Assembly: GCA_015061005.1 (NCBI GenBank)
Contig: SUXJ01000002.1
Coordinates: 62,001-126,000, forward strand
Source of the DNA: Bacteroidales bacterium
GTDB lineage: Bacteria; Bacteroidota; Bacteroidia; Bacteroidales; Muribaculaceae
Reading direction: 5' to 3'
Length of the DNA stretch: 64,000 nt
Of this stretch, positions 1 through 8,324 are shown one piece after another. The notes beneath the pieces were generated by a model. It saw nothing but the letters and a program-made list of their open reading frames with translations, was not told the origin of the DNA and did no database searches. The position numbers and the translations under genes were made by a program. Position 1 is the stretch's first letter. Each line of letters starts with the position of its first letter.

Positions 1-1211
1 ACAGTGAGTCCATCGCTGTAAATGACGGTGTTGTCTGTTGGCGAGGTTTGAGCAGGTTGTACACCGATAATCATTGATTGATTATAGTTATATCCGCCTG
101 CACCGCCACCGATGCCAAGTTCACCCGGGTTAAGCGCAGTAATTACAAAGTATCCATTAGATGTACCACCCCAACCCCAATTGAAGTGGAAGTACCCATC
201 TTGATTATATCCGTCTATAATGAATGCATGACCGCCACCGGAGCCGGTTCCACTGTATAAAACCGGACGTTTGTTGTCAATCTCATTGATTACAATATTT
301 TCCCAATCAGAAAGTTTGTAGTAGTCACGGTAGAGGTATTTCATGCCTCGGTCGTAATCAAAATAATTATATAGTCCGACAGCTTGCGCGATAGACGTTG
401 CACCGCTGCCGCCATTTGCAGAAAGATTATAGTTCATATCACATGAGATGCCGCAGTCATACATTAGTTTAGCAACTGCGTTCTTCTCGATTGTGGTGCT
501 ATTTGAACCATAGGTTTCCGTCATATTATCCCAATCGTATGTAGATTGCGAAAAATCCATCGAGAGGGTTTTGCGTCCGTTTTCCCATGTGTATGTATGA
601 GTTCCGTTGCCTTTTGCCGGCCATTTGTAGTAACGCATCACTTGTGCAGTAGCTGTTGCAACGCAGCCGGTAACGGTGCGTTCTTGGTTCCCTGATGCAT
701 TAGTTAGGGTAGGGCACAATAAGTTATAAGGATCTCCTTGATTCCAAGCTATTTGACCCAATAGGGGCGCAACATTTGAAGATTGACTATTGCGTAAAAT
801 AGCGGTAGGAGTCAGATTATTTTCGATGACATAAGCTATCTCTCTTTGATATTGCTCTATCCACCATTTGAAGTTATCAGGAATGTTCTCTGCATTATAT
901 TCACCGGTTTCGCTATAGCCTAAGACGGGTGTTTGAATGCAATCATCGGCGGCAATGATTACGAAACCATCATGTATGCCTTTATTGAATACGTATAAAC
1001 AGTTTTTGTTGACATCTGTGGTTGACTTTACGGTGTGGGCAAGAGTTAATCGCTCCATCGAGCGAGCAGATGCGACAGAATTGTGTGAAGATAGAAATTT
1101 TTGCGCAAAATCATGTGCCTCATCAATGCTTATCTGCTTCGCACTCATCGTTTGTGACAAGAGAATGGTGCAAATAAGTGATGTAAATAAATTGAGATAG
1201 TGAAATTTCAT
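1..1211 (-). CDS. C10 family (streptopain-like) cysteine protease, C-terminus cut by window edge
   Basis: Secreted papain-like cysteine protease. The ATG at 1211 opens a frame with no stop down to base 1, so about 403 codons are seen and the C-terminus is missing. A hydrophobic signal peptide covers residues 1-24, followed by an inhibitory pro-domain of the Spi type. The catalytic Cys is residue 183 in TGCVATATAQVMRYYKWP and the catalytic His is residue 328 in GGGHAFIIDGY, followed by the family's NWGWGG motif. The spacing fits C10 peptidases such as SpeB and interpain. Such proteins in Bacteroidales often carry a C-terminal T9SS signal, which would lie beyond the window. Its promoter must lie in the roughly 80 bases next to tRNA-Gln. 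The family call is firm; the substrate is unknown. Confidence 0.9.
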   Translation of the reverse strand, partial: MKFHYLNLFTSLICTILLSQTMSAKQISIDEAHDFAQKFLSSHNSVASARSMERLTLAHTVKSTTDVNKNCLYVFNKGIHDGFVIIAADDCIQTPVLGYSETGEYNAENIPDNFKWWIEQYQREIAYVIENNLTPTAILRNSQSSNVAPLLGQIAWNQGDPYNLLCPTLTNASGNQERTVTGCVATATAQVMRYYKWPAKGNGTHTYTWENGRKTLSMDFSQSTYDWDNMTETYGSNSTTIEKNAVAKLMYDCGISCDMNYNLSANGGSGATSIAQAVGLYNYFDYDRGMKYLYRDYYKLSDWENIVINEIDNKRPVLYSGTGSGGGHAFIIDGYNQDGYFHFNWGWGGTSNGYFVITALNPGELGIGGGAGGYNYNQSMIIGVQPAQTSPTDNTVIYSDGLT

Positions 1212-1249
1212 ATTTTTATTAATAATTGGTTTTATCATGGTTGGAATAA

Positions 1250-1283
1250 CAAAAATGTCCAATAGTATAATACTATCAGACAT
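1250..1283 (-). terminator. Rho-independent terminator of tRNA-Gln
   Basis: On the minus strand, just after the tRNA 3' end, ATGTC and ATAGTAT pair with ATACTAT and GACAT around a one-base centre, with a CA/CA mismatch, and a T-run follows. The inverted repeat is nearly perfect over 29 bases, and the T-tract lies on the tRNA side of transcription. Confidence 0.7.
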
Positions 1284-1289
1284 ATTGTG

Positions 1290-1363
1290 TGGTTGTCTTA
1301 CCAGGACTCGAACCTAGACAGGCAGAACCAAAAACTGCAGTGCTACCATTACACCATAAGACA
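1290..1363 (-). tRNA. tRNA-Gln (anticodon TTG), CCA encoded
   Basis: The minus strand folds as a full cloverleaf. The acceptor TGTCTTA pairs with TAAGACA, then come discriminator A and an encoded CCA (1290-1292). The D arm reads GGTGTAATGGTAGCA, and the anticodon loop TTTTGGT gives TTG, which reads CAA (Gln). The T loop is TTCGAGT. The 5' end is at 1363. Confidence 0.93.
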
Positions 1364-1409
1364 ATCAACTTTGCTCAACAATGACTCTCTTGTCATTCCT
1401 AAAGCACTG

Positions 1410-1441
1410 CAAAGTTACGCATACTTTTTGGAATATGCAAA
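1410..1441 (-). promoter_or_regulatory. Bacteroidota-type promoter for tRNA-Gln
   Basis: Reading the minus strand, TTTG (1441-1438), a 20-base spacer, then TAACTTTG (1417-1410) matches the Bacteroidota -33/-7 consensus. The tRNA begins about 46 bases downstream. Confidence 0.65.
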
Positions 1442-1460
1442 TTTTATTGCATTATTTTTT

Positions 1461-2504
1461 TTAACAACCTTCAGGGCGGAGTTTTCGTACGGTTGCACCG
1501 GCTTGCCACATTTCACTATTTCTCAGTAATTCAAGCTCTTTTTCGAGTTTGATACGGTAATCCGGCGTAGAATTAGAATCAATTGAGCGCTGTGCTTCTT
1601 CACCGCATTCTACCGATGCGTAAAGTTTTTCCATAACCGGTTTGATTGCATCGTGGAAAGGCGTCATCCAATCGAGTGCACCGCGCTGGGCTGTAGTACT
1701 GCAGTTTGCATACATCCAATCCATGCCTTTTGCTGCAAATAGGGGCATGAGGCTTTGTGTTAGTTCTTCAATGGTTTCATTGAATGCTTCAGACGGAGTG
1801 TGACCATGTTCGCGTAAAACTTCATATTGAGCAAGGAAAAGTCCTTGTATTGCCCCCATGAGAGATCCGCGTTCGCCGGTAAGATCGCTAACTGCTTCAC
1901 GGCGGAATGTAGTTTCAAAAAGATAACCGGAGCCTATACCTATACCAAGTGCCAGGGTGCGATCCAAGGCTCTGCCTGTTGCATCTTGTTCTACTGCGTA
2001 TGAACTGTTTATTCCGCGACCTTCAAGAAACATGGATCTAACCGATGCCCCTGAGCCCTTAGGCGCCACCATGATAACATCTACGCCTTCCGGAAGGGTT
2101 ACGCCGGTTCGTTCAGGCCAAGCAATCGCGAACCCGTGGCTGAAATATAGGGCTTTGCCCGGATTAAGATTTTGTTTAATTACCGGCCACTGCTGCAGAA
2201 CTGCTGCATCAGATAATAAACACATTATGATTGACGCGCGCGCGCATGCTTCCTCAATTGAGAAAAGAGTTTCCCCCGGTATCCAACCGTCATTAATAGC
2301 TTTGTCAAAAGTTTTCCCCGGACGTTGCCCGATGATTACGTTAAATCCGTTATCTCGCAGATTCAAACTCTGTCCGGGACCTTGTACTCCATAGCCAATA
2401 ATGGCAATAGTCTCATTTTTCAATACTTCACGTGCTTTTTCAATTGGGAACTCTTCGCGAGTAACAACGGTTTCTTCAACACCGCCAAAATTCATTTTAG
2501 CCAT
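1461..2504 (-). CDS. ilvC: Ketol-acid reductoisomerase
   Basis: Catalyses the isomerisation and NAD(P)H-dependent reduction of acetolactate or acetohydroxybutyrate, the second common step of Val/Leu/Ile synthesis, in the cytoplasm. At 347 residues it has an N-terminal Rossmann domain with GYGVQGPGQ (37-45) and the catalytic His in FSHGF (123). The helical C-terminal domain carries the Mg ligands Asp207 and Glu211 in SDLTGERGSLMG. The start is the ATG at 2504. It stands alone: no other ilv gene is adjacent, and tRNA-Gln lies downstream. Cofactor preference cannot be read securely from the loop after IIGQRPG. Confidence 0.95.
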   Translation of the reverse strand: MAKMNFGGVEETVVTREEFPIEKAREVLKNETIAIIGYGVQGPGQSLNLRDNGFNVIIGQRPGKTFDKAINDGWIPGETLFSIEEACARASIIMCLLSDAAVLQQWPVIKQNLNPGKALYFSHGFAIAWPERTGVTLPEGVDVIMVAPKGSGASVRSMFLEGRGINSSYAVEQDATGRALDRTLALGIGIGSGYLFETTFRREAVSDLTGERGSLMGAIQGLFLAQYEVLREHGHTPSEAFNETIEELTQSLMPLFAAKGMDWMYANCSTTAQRGALDWMTPFHDAIKPVMEKLYASVECGEEAQRSIDSNSTPDYRIKLEKELELLRNSEMWQAGATVRKLRPEGC

Positions 2505-2539
2505 AAATAAAATAATAGTATTTAAGTTTTCAGAATGCG

Positions 2540-2547
2540 CAAATATA
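2540..2547 (-). promoter_or_regulatory. Possible -7 box for ilvC
   Basis: TATATTTG on the minus strand, 36 bases before the ilvC ATG, matches TAnnTTTG. I see no clear TTTG at the expected -33 spacing, so this is tentative. Confidence 0.35.
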
Positions 2548-2656
2548 CGGATTTTTCAGTAGAATAGTAAAATTAGTTTCCAAAATTAAACCTTTTGGCG
2601 CAAATGTTGTCTTATTTGTACATACATTACTATAATATCAATTAAATTTTATCCTT

Positions 2657-3094
2657 ATGAAAAAGATTGTGTTAGCAATTATCGTTGCTTTGGGAATTGG
2701 ACAGAGTGCAGATGCTCGTGACCGTTATGAACGAACTGATGAATCACTTCCTCAAGCGGCAAAACTTACTTTACAAAAGCATTTCAAAGCAAAGGTTGCC
2801 TTAGTTAAAATAGAGAAGACCATCGGCACAATTCAGGAATATGAAGTAATATTAACAGATGGCACTGATATCTCATTTGATGCGAAAGGCAATTGGGATA
2901 GCGTAGAAACTCCGATTAATAAGGTGGTCCCGTCAAAATTGATACCGAAGCCTATTGTGGACTACGTTACTGCAAACTATAAGAAAGCCGGCATAGTTTC
3001 TATTGACAAAGAAAACTATGGTTATGATGTTGAGCTAAGTAATGGTATTGAGATGAAGTTCGATAAAGCAGGTAACTTTAAACGCTTTGATTAA
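2657..3094 (+). CDS. Secreted PepSY-like (DUF2874) protein
   Basis: Small exported protein of 145 residues: signal peptide to about residue 21 (MKKIVLAIIVALGIGQSADA), then two tandem repeats of about 55 residues. Each repeat has the pattern 'Y-x-V-x-L-x-(D/N)-G-x-(D/E)-I/M-x-F-D-x-x-G-x-(W/F)' (around residues 53-70 and 124-142), typical of the PepSY-like/DUF2874 family common in Bacteroidales. The family's role is not settled; envelope or protease-inhibitor functions have been suggested. The 3' end overlaps the convergent CoA-transferase gene by 4 bases. Family call likely, function unknown. Confidence 0.8.
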   Translation: MKKIVLAIIVALGIGQSADARDRYERTDESLPQAAKLTLQKHFKAKVALVKIEKTIGTIQEYEVILTDGTDISFDAKGNWDSVETPINKVVPSKLIPKPIVDYVTANYKKAGIVSIDKENYGYDVELSNGIEMKFDKAGNFKRFD

Positions 3095-4404
3095 TACCAG
3101 CGGCGATAAGCATAACCCAACATTTTAAACGCTTCTCTGTCGAGTTCTTCTCGGAATTCCGGAGCGGCAATGGAAATTAACAAGCGGGCGCGATCAATCA
3201 TATTGCGCCCGCGTAAATTTACGGCGCCATATTCTGTTACAATCCAATTGGTTTGGAAGCGGGTGGTAACTACACCGGAGCCCGGAGTCAGTACCGGTTT
3301 GATTTTGCTTTCTCCTTTCGATGTTTTAGACAGCATGGCGATAAACGATTGACCGCCATCAGAGCGAGACGCTCCATAAACAAAGTCTTGTTGTCCGCCG
3401 ACTCCGGAATAGATACGCGTACCTATGCTATCTGCGCAGACTTGACCGGATAAATCCACTTCAATACATGAGTTTATGGCAACCATGTTTCGATTTTGTG
3501 AGATAATGAACGGGTCGTTTACCCATGCTATATCGCGGAATATAAAATTGGAGTTATAATCAATATAGTCATATAGTCGTCGAGTCCCTATTGCAAGAGA
3601 TGCAACTGAACGCCCTCTCTCAACTTGTTTCATGGAGTTGTCGATAACTCCAGATTCAATAAGAGGTACCATGGCGTCTGTTAAGGCTTCGGTATGAATC
3701 CCGAGGTGTTTATGGTCGGATAGGGCTGATAATGTGGCATTCGGGATGTTGCCCACACCCACCTGGAGAGTTGCACCGTCCGCAATATGCTCTGCTATGT
3801 ATTTACCAATGCTTAATTCTTCAGGAGTAGGCTCTCCGATACGAGTTTCGGCTAATGGGTCATCGACTTGTACCATTGCATCAAGCCGAGATGTGTGTAT
3901 GACGGAGTCTCCATAAGTAAAAGGCATTTGCGGATTGATTTGTGCAATTATTAGTGGTGAACACTCAACTGCCGAGGGTGTCAAATCGGCTGATACTCCG
4001 AAACTTACAAATCCGTCTTTATCAGGTAAGGAGCAATTAATCAAGGCGGCATCTAATCGAATGGTGCCATCTCGAAAGAGTTGCGGTACTTGTCCGAAAA
4101 AGCGTGGGGTAGTGGTTGCATAACCTTGGTTCACCCATCCACGCACAGCATTGCTCACAAAGAAAGAATCGATTAGAAATGAATCCTTTAAATCAATGCT
4201 ACATAAAGGGGATACTCTGCGTCCCAAAGCAAAGGCGTTATATAATACAACGTTTGTCAGTTCTTTTCCACGTCGAGCGAGTGCAGCAATAAGAGCCTCG
4301 GGAATTGAACTGCTACCTTGAACAAACACGTTATAGTTGCTTTTTATCAACTTTACGGCTTCATCCGCCGTCATATATTTTGAATTCGCCGTCATAATTG
4401 CCAC
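3091..4404 (-). CDS. Acetyl-CoA hydrolase/transferase family (4-hydroxybutyrate or butyryl-CoA:acetate CoA-transferase-like)
   Basis: Class I CoA-transferase of 437 residues that moves CoA between an acyl-CoA and acetate or another carboxylate, usually in short-chain fatty acid fermentation. The glycine motif GVGNIPNA is at 216-223. The catalytic glutamate that forms the thioester is Glu239 in GIHTEALTD. The C-terminal region has the PGSGVVTTRF and NLRGR segments of the AbfT/Cat1 group. The ATG at 4404 is used, although ATGs at codons 4 and 11 are possible. Substrate choice (acetate, succinate, 4-hydroxybutyrate, butyrate) cannot be settled from sequence alone. It stands alone, convergent with the PepSY-like gene. 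Confidence 0.85.
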   Translation of the reverse strand: MAIMTANSKYMTADEAVKLIKSNYNVFVQGSSSIPEALIAALARRGKELTNVVLYNAFALGRRVSPLCSIDLKDSFLIDSFFVSNAVRGWVNQGYATTTPRFFGQVPQLFRDGTIRLDAALINCSLPDKDGFVSFGVSADLTPSAVECSPLIIAQINPQMPFTYGDSVIHTSRLDAMVQVDDPLAETRIGEPTPEELSIGKYIAEHIADGATLQVGVGNIPNATLSALSDHKHLGIHTEALTDAMVPLIESGVIDNSMKQVERGRSVASLAIGTRRLYDYIDYNSNFIFRDIAWVNDPFIISQNRNMVAINSCIEVDLSGQVCADSIGTRIYSGVGGQQDFVYGASRSDGGQSFIAMLSKTSKGESKIKPVLTPGSGVVTTRFQTNWIVTEYGAVNLRGRNMIDRARLLISIAAPEFREELDREAFKMLGYAYRRWY

Positions 4405-4546
4405 AAATTTACAAAGAAATTTTTATGTTTTATGTTGTAGAAACATTGATATTTATGATTTAACAAATATTTCGATATGTGTGGCGAAGCAAATCAGCAA
4501 AAAATAGGGTAGAGCAGAAAATTTGTAAAAATCAAATGTTATGTAC

Positions 4547-4577
4547 TTTGTTTTAAGTCATTAAATGCGTAAATTTG
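4547..4577 (+). promoter_or_regulatory. Bacteroidota-type promoter for the S1-domain gene
   Basis: TTTG (4547-4550), a 19-base spacer, then TAAATTTG (4570-4577). The ATG follows 25 bases later. The rest of the 198-base intergenic region 4405-4602 shows no other clear signal. Confidence 0.65.
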
Positions 4578-4602
4578 CAATATAATTAACCGAATATTTG
4601 AA

Positions 4603-5445
4603 ATGTTAAAAATTGGACAATATAATCGCTTGGCAATCAATAGGATGGCCGAGGTTGGCGCTTATTTGGATGCAGGCGATGGAGTAGAAATTCTTATCCC
4701 TTCAAAATATCTGCCCGAGGATTCTGCGGAAGGAGATATTCTTAATGTTTTTGTTTATACCGATACAGAAGATCGACTTATTGCTACAACTGAAATCCCC
4801 TTGATACAAGTGGGGCAATTTGCGTTCCTTCATGTAAAGGATATAAATCCCAGAGTCGGAGCGTTTCTTGATTGGGGGATTACGGCAAAAGATTTGCTGT
4901 GTCCATTTAATGAACAACGTTCGAGAATGAACATTGGCGGCATATATTGTGTATATGCGTACCTTGATGATGTGACCGGCCGAGTTGTGGCGTCATCAAA
5001 AATTGAGAAATATCTGGGTAATGTTTATCCTTCTTATCAAATTCATGAACAGGTTAATGTTTTAGTTATTAAACGTACTGATATAGGATATCAAGTTGTT
5101 GTTAATAATTTGCATTTGGGGATGATTTATTTTGATGAGTTAATCAATGAACTTGAAATCGGCGCAACCTTAACAGCATTCGTTAAAAAGGTTCGAAGTG
5201 ATGGGAAACTTGATTTGACCATGAAAGATACGAATGGCAAACGAGCTCACAATATCGCTGATGATATTCTTGATATGCTTAAGTCAAAAGGTGGTACAAT
5301 TTACATAACCGATAAATCGAGCCCGGATGAGATAGGTTTGGTTTTCGGGTGTAGTAAAAAGGATTTTAAGAAAGCTGTGGGTTTGTTGTATAAACAGCAT
5401 CAGATTGAACTTGTGCCCGGTGAAATACGTTTATTTAAGAAATAG
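4603..5445 (+). CDS. CvfB/YitL-like S1 RNA-binding protein
   Basis: RNA-binding protein of 280 residues built from three S1-like OB folds (roughly 1-62, 65-130 and 140-205) and a C-terminal winged-helix segment (about 215-280). This is the arrangement of CvfB (YitL), a factor affecting virulence gene expression in Firmicutes, with relatives across Bacteroidota. The middle S1 domain has the pattern VGAFLDWGITAKDLLCP, close to the S1 consensus. It is cytoplasmic with no signal peptide. It lies upstream of transketolase on the same strand, but a 131-base gap with its own -7 box separates them. The precise role in this phylum is unknown. Confidence 0.85.
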   Translation: MLKIGQYNRLAINRMAEVGAYLDAGDGVEILIPSKYLPEDSAEGDILNVFVYTDTEDRLIATTEIPLIQVGQFAFLHVKDINPRVGAFLDWGITAKDLLCPFNEQRSRMNIGGIYCVYAYLDDVTGRVVASSKIEKYLGNVYPSYQIHEQVNVLVIKRTDIGYQVVVNNLHLGMIYFDELINELEIGATLTAFVKKVRSDGKLDLTMKDTNGKRAHNIADDILDMLKSKGGTIYITDKSSPDEIGLVFGCSKKDFKKAVGLLYKQHQIELVPGEIRLFKK

Positions 5446-5534
5446 ACTATTTTCCCATAATATATATTATGTTAACTTCTATCGTGTAACAATCATTTCC
5501 TTCGTATAATTTAGCGATTTATGGAAATAATGAC

Positions 5535-5542
5535 TAAATTTG
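5535..5542 (+). promoter_or_regulatory. -7 box of probable transketolase promoter
   Basis: TAAATTTG lies 34 bases before the ATG. The upstream -33 element is weak (TTTA at 5510-5513, spacing 21). Confidence 0.45.
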
Positions 5543-5576
5543 CAGAAAGATATTCAAATAACCCCTACAACTATAA

Positions 5577-7619
5577 ATGGACAATAAAATAATTACCCGT
5601 ACAGCCGACAATGCTCGAGTAATAATAGCTGCAATGGTAGAAAAAGCGAAATCCGGACATCCCGGTGGTGCTATGGGCGGCGCTGATTTTACTGCGGCAC
5701 TCTTTGGAAATCATTTAGTATATGACCCTCGTGATCCTCATTGGATTGCGAGAGACCGATTCTTTATGGATCCGGGTCACATGTCTCCTATGCTTTATAG
5801 CATTCTCGCCATGACCGGCAAATACACGCTCGATGAATTGAAAGATTTTCGTCAATGGGGCTCTGTAACTCCGGGCCATCCTGAGCTTGATGTTAATCGC
5901 GGGGTTGAAAACTCATCCGGACCTCTTGGTCAAGGTCATGTTATGGCTGTAGGTTGTGCAATCGCTGAACGTATGCTTGTTGCGCAGTTCGGAGAAGTTG
6001 TGGCGCATAAAACGTATGCTTACATTTCTGATGGTGGTATCCAAGAAGAAATTTCGCAAGGAGCCGGTCGTATAGCAGGCTATTTAGGCTTAAAGAACTT
6101 GATTATGTTCTATGATGCCAATGAGGTTCAGCTCTCGACCAAGGTTGACGAAGTTACTGATGAAGATACTGCTGCGAAATATCGTGCATGGAATTGGAAT
6201 GTCATTTCGATAGATGGCTCAGATCCCAAGGCTCTTAATGACGCTCTCGAATTGGCGCGTAAGGAAGAGTGCCGCCCTACCCTCATTATTGGTAAAACAA
6301 TTATGGCTAAGGGCGTTATTGCAACAGATGGAAGCAGCCTTGAGGGTGCAGTTAGCACTCATGGTCAGCCACTTAGCAAAGCCGGAGCAGACGTAGATGC
6401 AACTATTCGCAATCTTGGAGGCAATCCTGAATCTCCTTTTGAGATTTGGGATGATGTTGCGGAAGCCTTTGAGCAACGAAAGCATGACCTCATAAAGATT
6501 ACAGACGAGCGCCATTCTGCTGAGAAAGTTTGGGCCGCTGCAAACCCGGAATTAGCAAAAAAACTGCAAGATTATATAGCATATAAATTGCCCGAAATTG
6601 ATTGGGATGAGATTCTTAAATCAGTAAAACCTAATTCGGCAAGTCGTAATGCTTCTGCAGCAGTACTTAGCGTGCTTGGAGAGAAAGTTGGAAACATGAT
6701 GGTAAGTTCTGCTGACCTCGCTAATAGTGATAAAACAGATGGTTTCTTAAAGAAAACTCGAGCAATGTCTGCCAATGATTTTGGAGGCAGATTCCTACAG
6801 AGCGGTGTGGCGGAATTAACAATGGCATCTATATGTAATGGTGTTGCTTTACATGGTGGAATGTTTGCTGCGTGTGGCACTTTCTTTGTGTTCTCTGATT
6901 ATATCAAGCCCGCATTACGCATGTCTGCACTCATGGGTCTCCCCGTGAAGTATGTATTCAGTCATGATGCATTCCGTGTTGGCGAAGACGGCCCTACTCA
7001 TCAGCCTGTTGAACACGAAGCTCAAATGCGTTTGCTTGAACAGATGGATAATCTTGAAGGTCAGCCGAGCACGTTAGTTCTTCGTCCCGCAGATTCAGCT
7101 GAAGCAATTGTGTGTTGGAAAATGGCGATGGAGAATATGCACTCTCCGACAGTTCTGATTAATTCCCGCCAAGATTTAAATGACATTCCTGCAATGCAAG
7201 GCGATCGCATGAAAGAAGCTAATATGGCAGTTCATGGCGGTTACTTAGTGAAGAAAGTAAATGGAACTCCGGATATTACGCTTGTCGCTAATGGTTCTGA
7301 GGTTTCATTGCTCGTTGAAGTTGCCGATGCATTAGGTCAAAAAGGATATAAAGTAAATGTTGCATCAATTCCTTCAGTTGGATTGTTCCTACATCAAGAC
7401 GCCGAGTATCGCAATAGCGTTTTGCCTGAGAATTCAGTTAGATTTGGCTTAACAGCAGGTTTGCCGTCAGTCCTTTATCCCTTGATGATGAATGCAAGAA
7501 AATGGGAGGTGTATGGATTGGAACGCTTCGGAGCATCAGCTCCGTATAAGGTTCTTGACCAAAAATTCGGCTATACTGTTGAAAATATTACCGCGAGAGT
7601 AGAAAAATTACTCGCATAA
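5577..7619 (+). CDS. tkt: Transketolase
   Basis: Thiamine-diphosphate enzyme of 680 residues for the non-oxidative pentose phosphate pathway, moving two-carbon ketol units between sugar phosphates. The N-terminal SGHPGG is at 26-31; the ThDP pyrophosphate-binding segment reads SDGG at 151-154, where most transketolases have GDG. The pyrimidine-domain motifs are present (FGGRFLQSGVAE, FVFSDY, and HDAFRVGEDGPTHQP near 460-475). The C-terminal transketolase domain is complete. The final 12 bases overlap the end of the convergent ABC ATPase gene. The enzyme call is firm; the first Gly of the GDG motif is replaced by Ser. Confidence 0.95.
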   Translation: MDNKIITRTADNARVIIAAMVEKAKSGHPGGAMGGADFTAALFGNHLVYDPRDPHWIARDRFFMDPGHMSPMLYSILAMTGKYTLDELKDFRQWGSVTPGHPELDVNRGVENSSGPLGQGHVMAVGCAIAERMLVAQFGEVVAHKTYAYISDGGIQEEISQGAGRIAGYLGLKNLIMFYDANEVQLSTKVDEVTDEDTAAKYRAWNWNVISIDGSDPKALNDALELARKEECRPTLIIGKTIMAKGVIATDGSSLEGAVSTHGQPLSKAGADVDATIRNLGGNPESPFEIWDDVAEAFEQRKHDLIKITDERHSAEKVWAAANPELAKKLQDYIAYKLPEIDWDEILKSVKPNSASRNASAAVLSVLGEKVGNMMVSSADLANSDKTDGFLKKTRAMSANDFGGRFLQSGVAELTMASICNGVALHGGMFAACGTFFVFSDYIKPALRMSALMGLPVKYVFSHDAFRVGEDGPTHQPVEHEAQMRLLEQMDNLEGQPSTLVLRPADSAEAIVCWKMAMENMHSPTVLINSRQDLNDIPAMQGDRMKEANMAVHGGYLVKKVNGTPDITLVANGSEVSLLVEVADALGQKGYKVNVASIPSVGLFLHQDAEYRNSVLPENSVRFGLTAGLPSVLYPLMMNARKWEVYGLERFGASAPYKVLDQKFGYTVENITARVEKLLA

Positions 7620-8324
7620 AGCGATTTTGACAAAATGATGAGCGGAGGGACACTCAGTGATCTCTCCGTTCACTATTATATGACGGTTTGCCATTGATGC
7701 GACTCTTGTAATTTCATGTGTGACCATTAGTATTGTGGTTCGTTCTGCGAGTTTGGCAATTATGTTGTATATCTTATTTTCAAATTGCTTATCAACATAG
7801 CTTAATGGCTCATCAAGTATCAGCAATTCCGGATCGCTTATAATGGCACGTGCGAGTAATGTGCGCTGTTGTTGCCCACCCGAGAGCGCTCCTATTGGTT
7901 TATTTGCATGGTCAGTAAGTTCCAATAATTCAATTATTTCCTCTACCCTATCGGTTGCGTTGTGAGTAGCGAAGTTGGCGAGCAAACCGGACGCGATAAC
8001 TTCACGAACAATTATTGGATAAGAATAATCAATGCTGCTCTTTTGGGGAAGATAACTTGTTCGCAAACCTTTTTGGATATATTCAACCTTACCTGATGTT
8101 GGTTTTAATAAATTTAAAATAATGCGAATCAACGTAGTTTTGCCCCCTCCGTTGGGTCCGGTGATTGCTAAAAAATCGCCTCTGCGTATAGTCAAATTAA
8201 CGTTATTCAACACATTTCTTCGCCCGCGTTGCATCCGAATGTTATGTAATTTCAGAATAGTTGGGCGCAAATCACTTTCCGGCAATTGCTGTTGCTGTGT
8301 GCACAAGTTCCTTATCCCATTCAT
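7608..8324 (-). CDS. Zinc/manganese-type ABC transporter ATP-binding protein
   Basis: ATPase of 238 residues from the ZnuC/MntB family that powers metal import with the substrate-binding lipoprotein encoded just upstream. Walker A GPNGGGKT is at 56-63, the signature LSGGQQQR at 147-154, Walker B LLILDEP at about 167-173, and the switch His in VTHE. The ATG at 8324 would overlap the upstream gene by 53 bases and adds about 20 residues before the fold. An in-frame TTG at 8270, two bases past the upstream stop, is an attractive alternative given the TTG start next door. No permease gene is adjacent. Metal specificity is inferred. Confidence 0.88.
   Translation of the reverse strand: MNGIRNLCTQQQQLPESDLRPTILKLHNIRMQRGRRNVLNNVNLTIRRGDFLAITGPNGGGKTTLIRIILNLLKPTSGKVEYIQKGLRTSYLPQKSSIDYSYPIIVREVIASGLLANFATHNATDRVEEIIELLELTDHANKPIGALSGGQQQRTLLARAIISDPELLILDEPLSYVDKQFENKIYNIIAKLAERTTILMVTHEITRVASMANRHIIVNGEITECPSAHHFVKIALCE

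Noticed and set aside
1287-1529. Plus-strand 80-residue reading frame across tRNA-Gln
   Set aside because: It crosses the tRNA and the 3' end of ilvC and has no domain-like content; the tRNA and IlvC evidence is strong.
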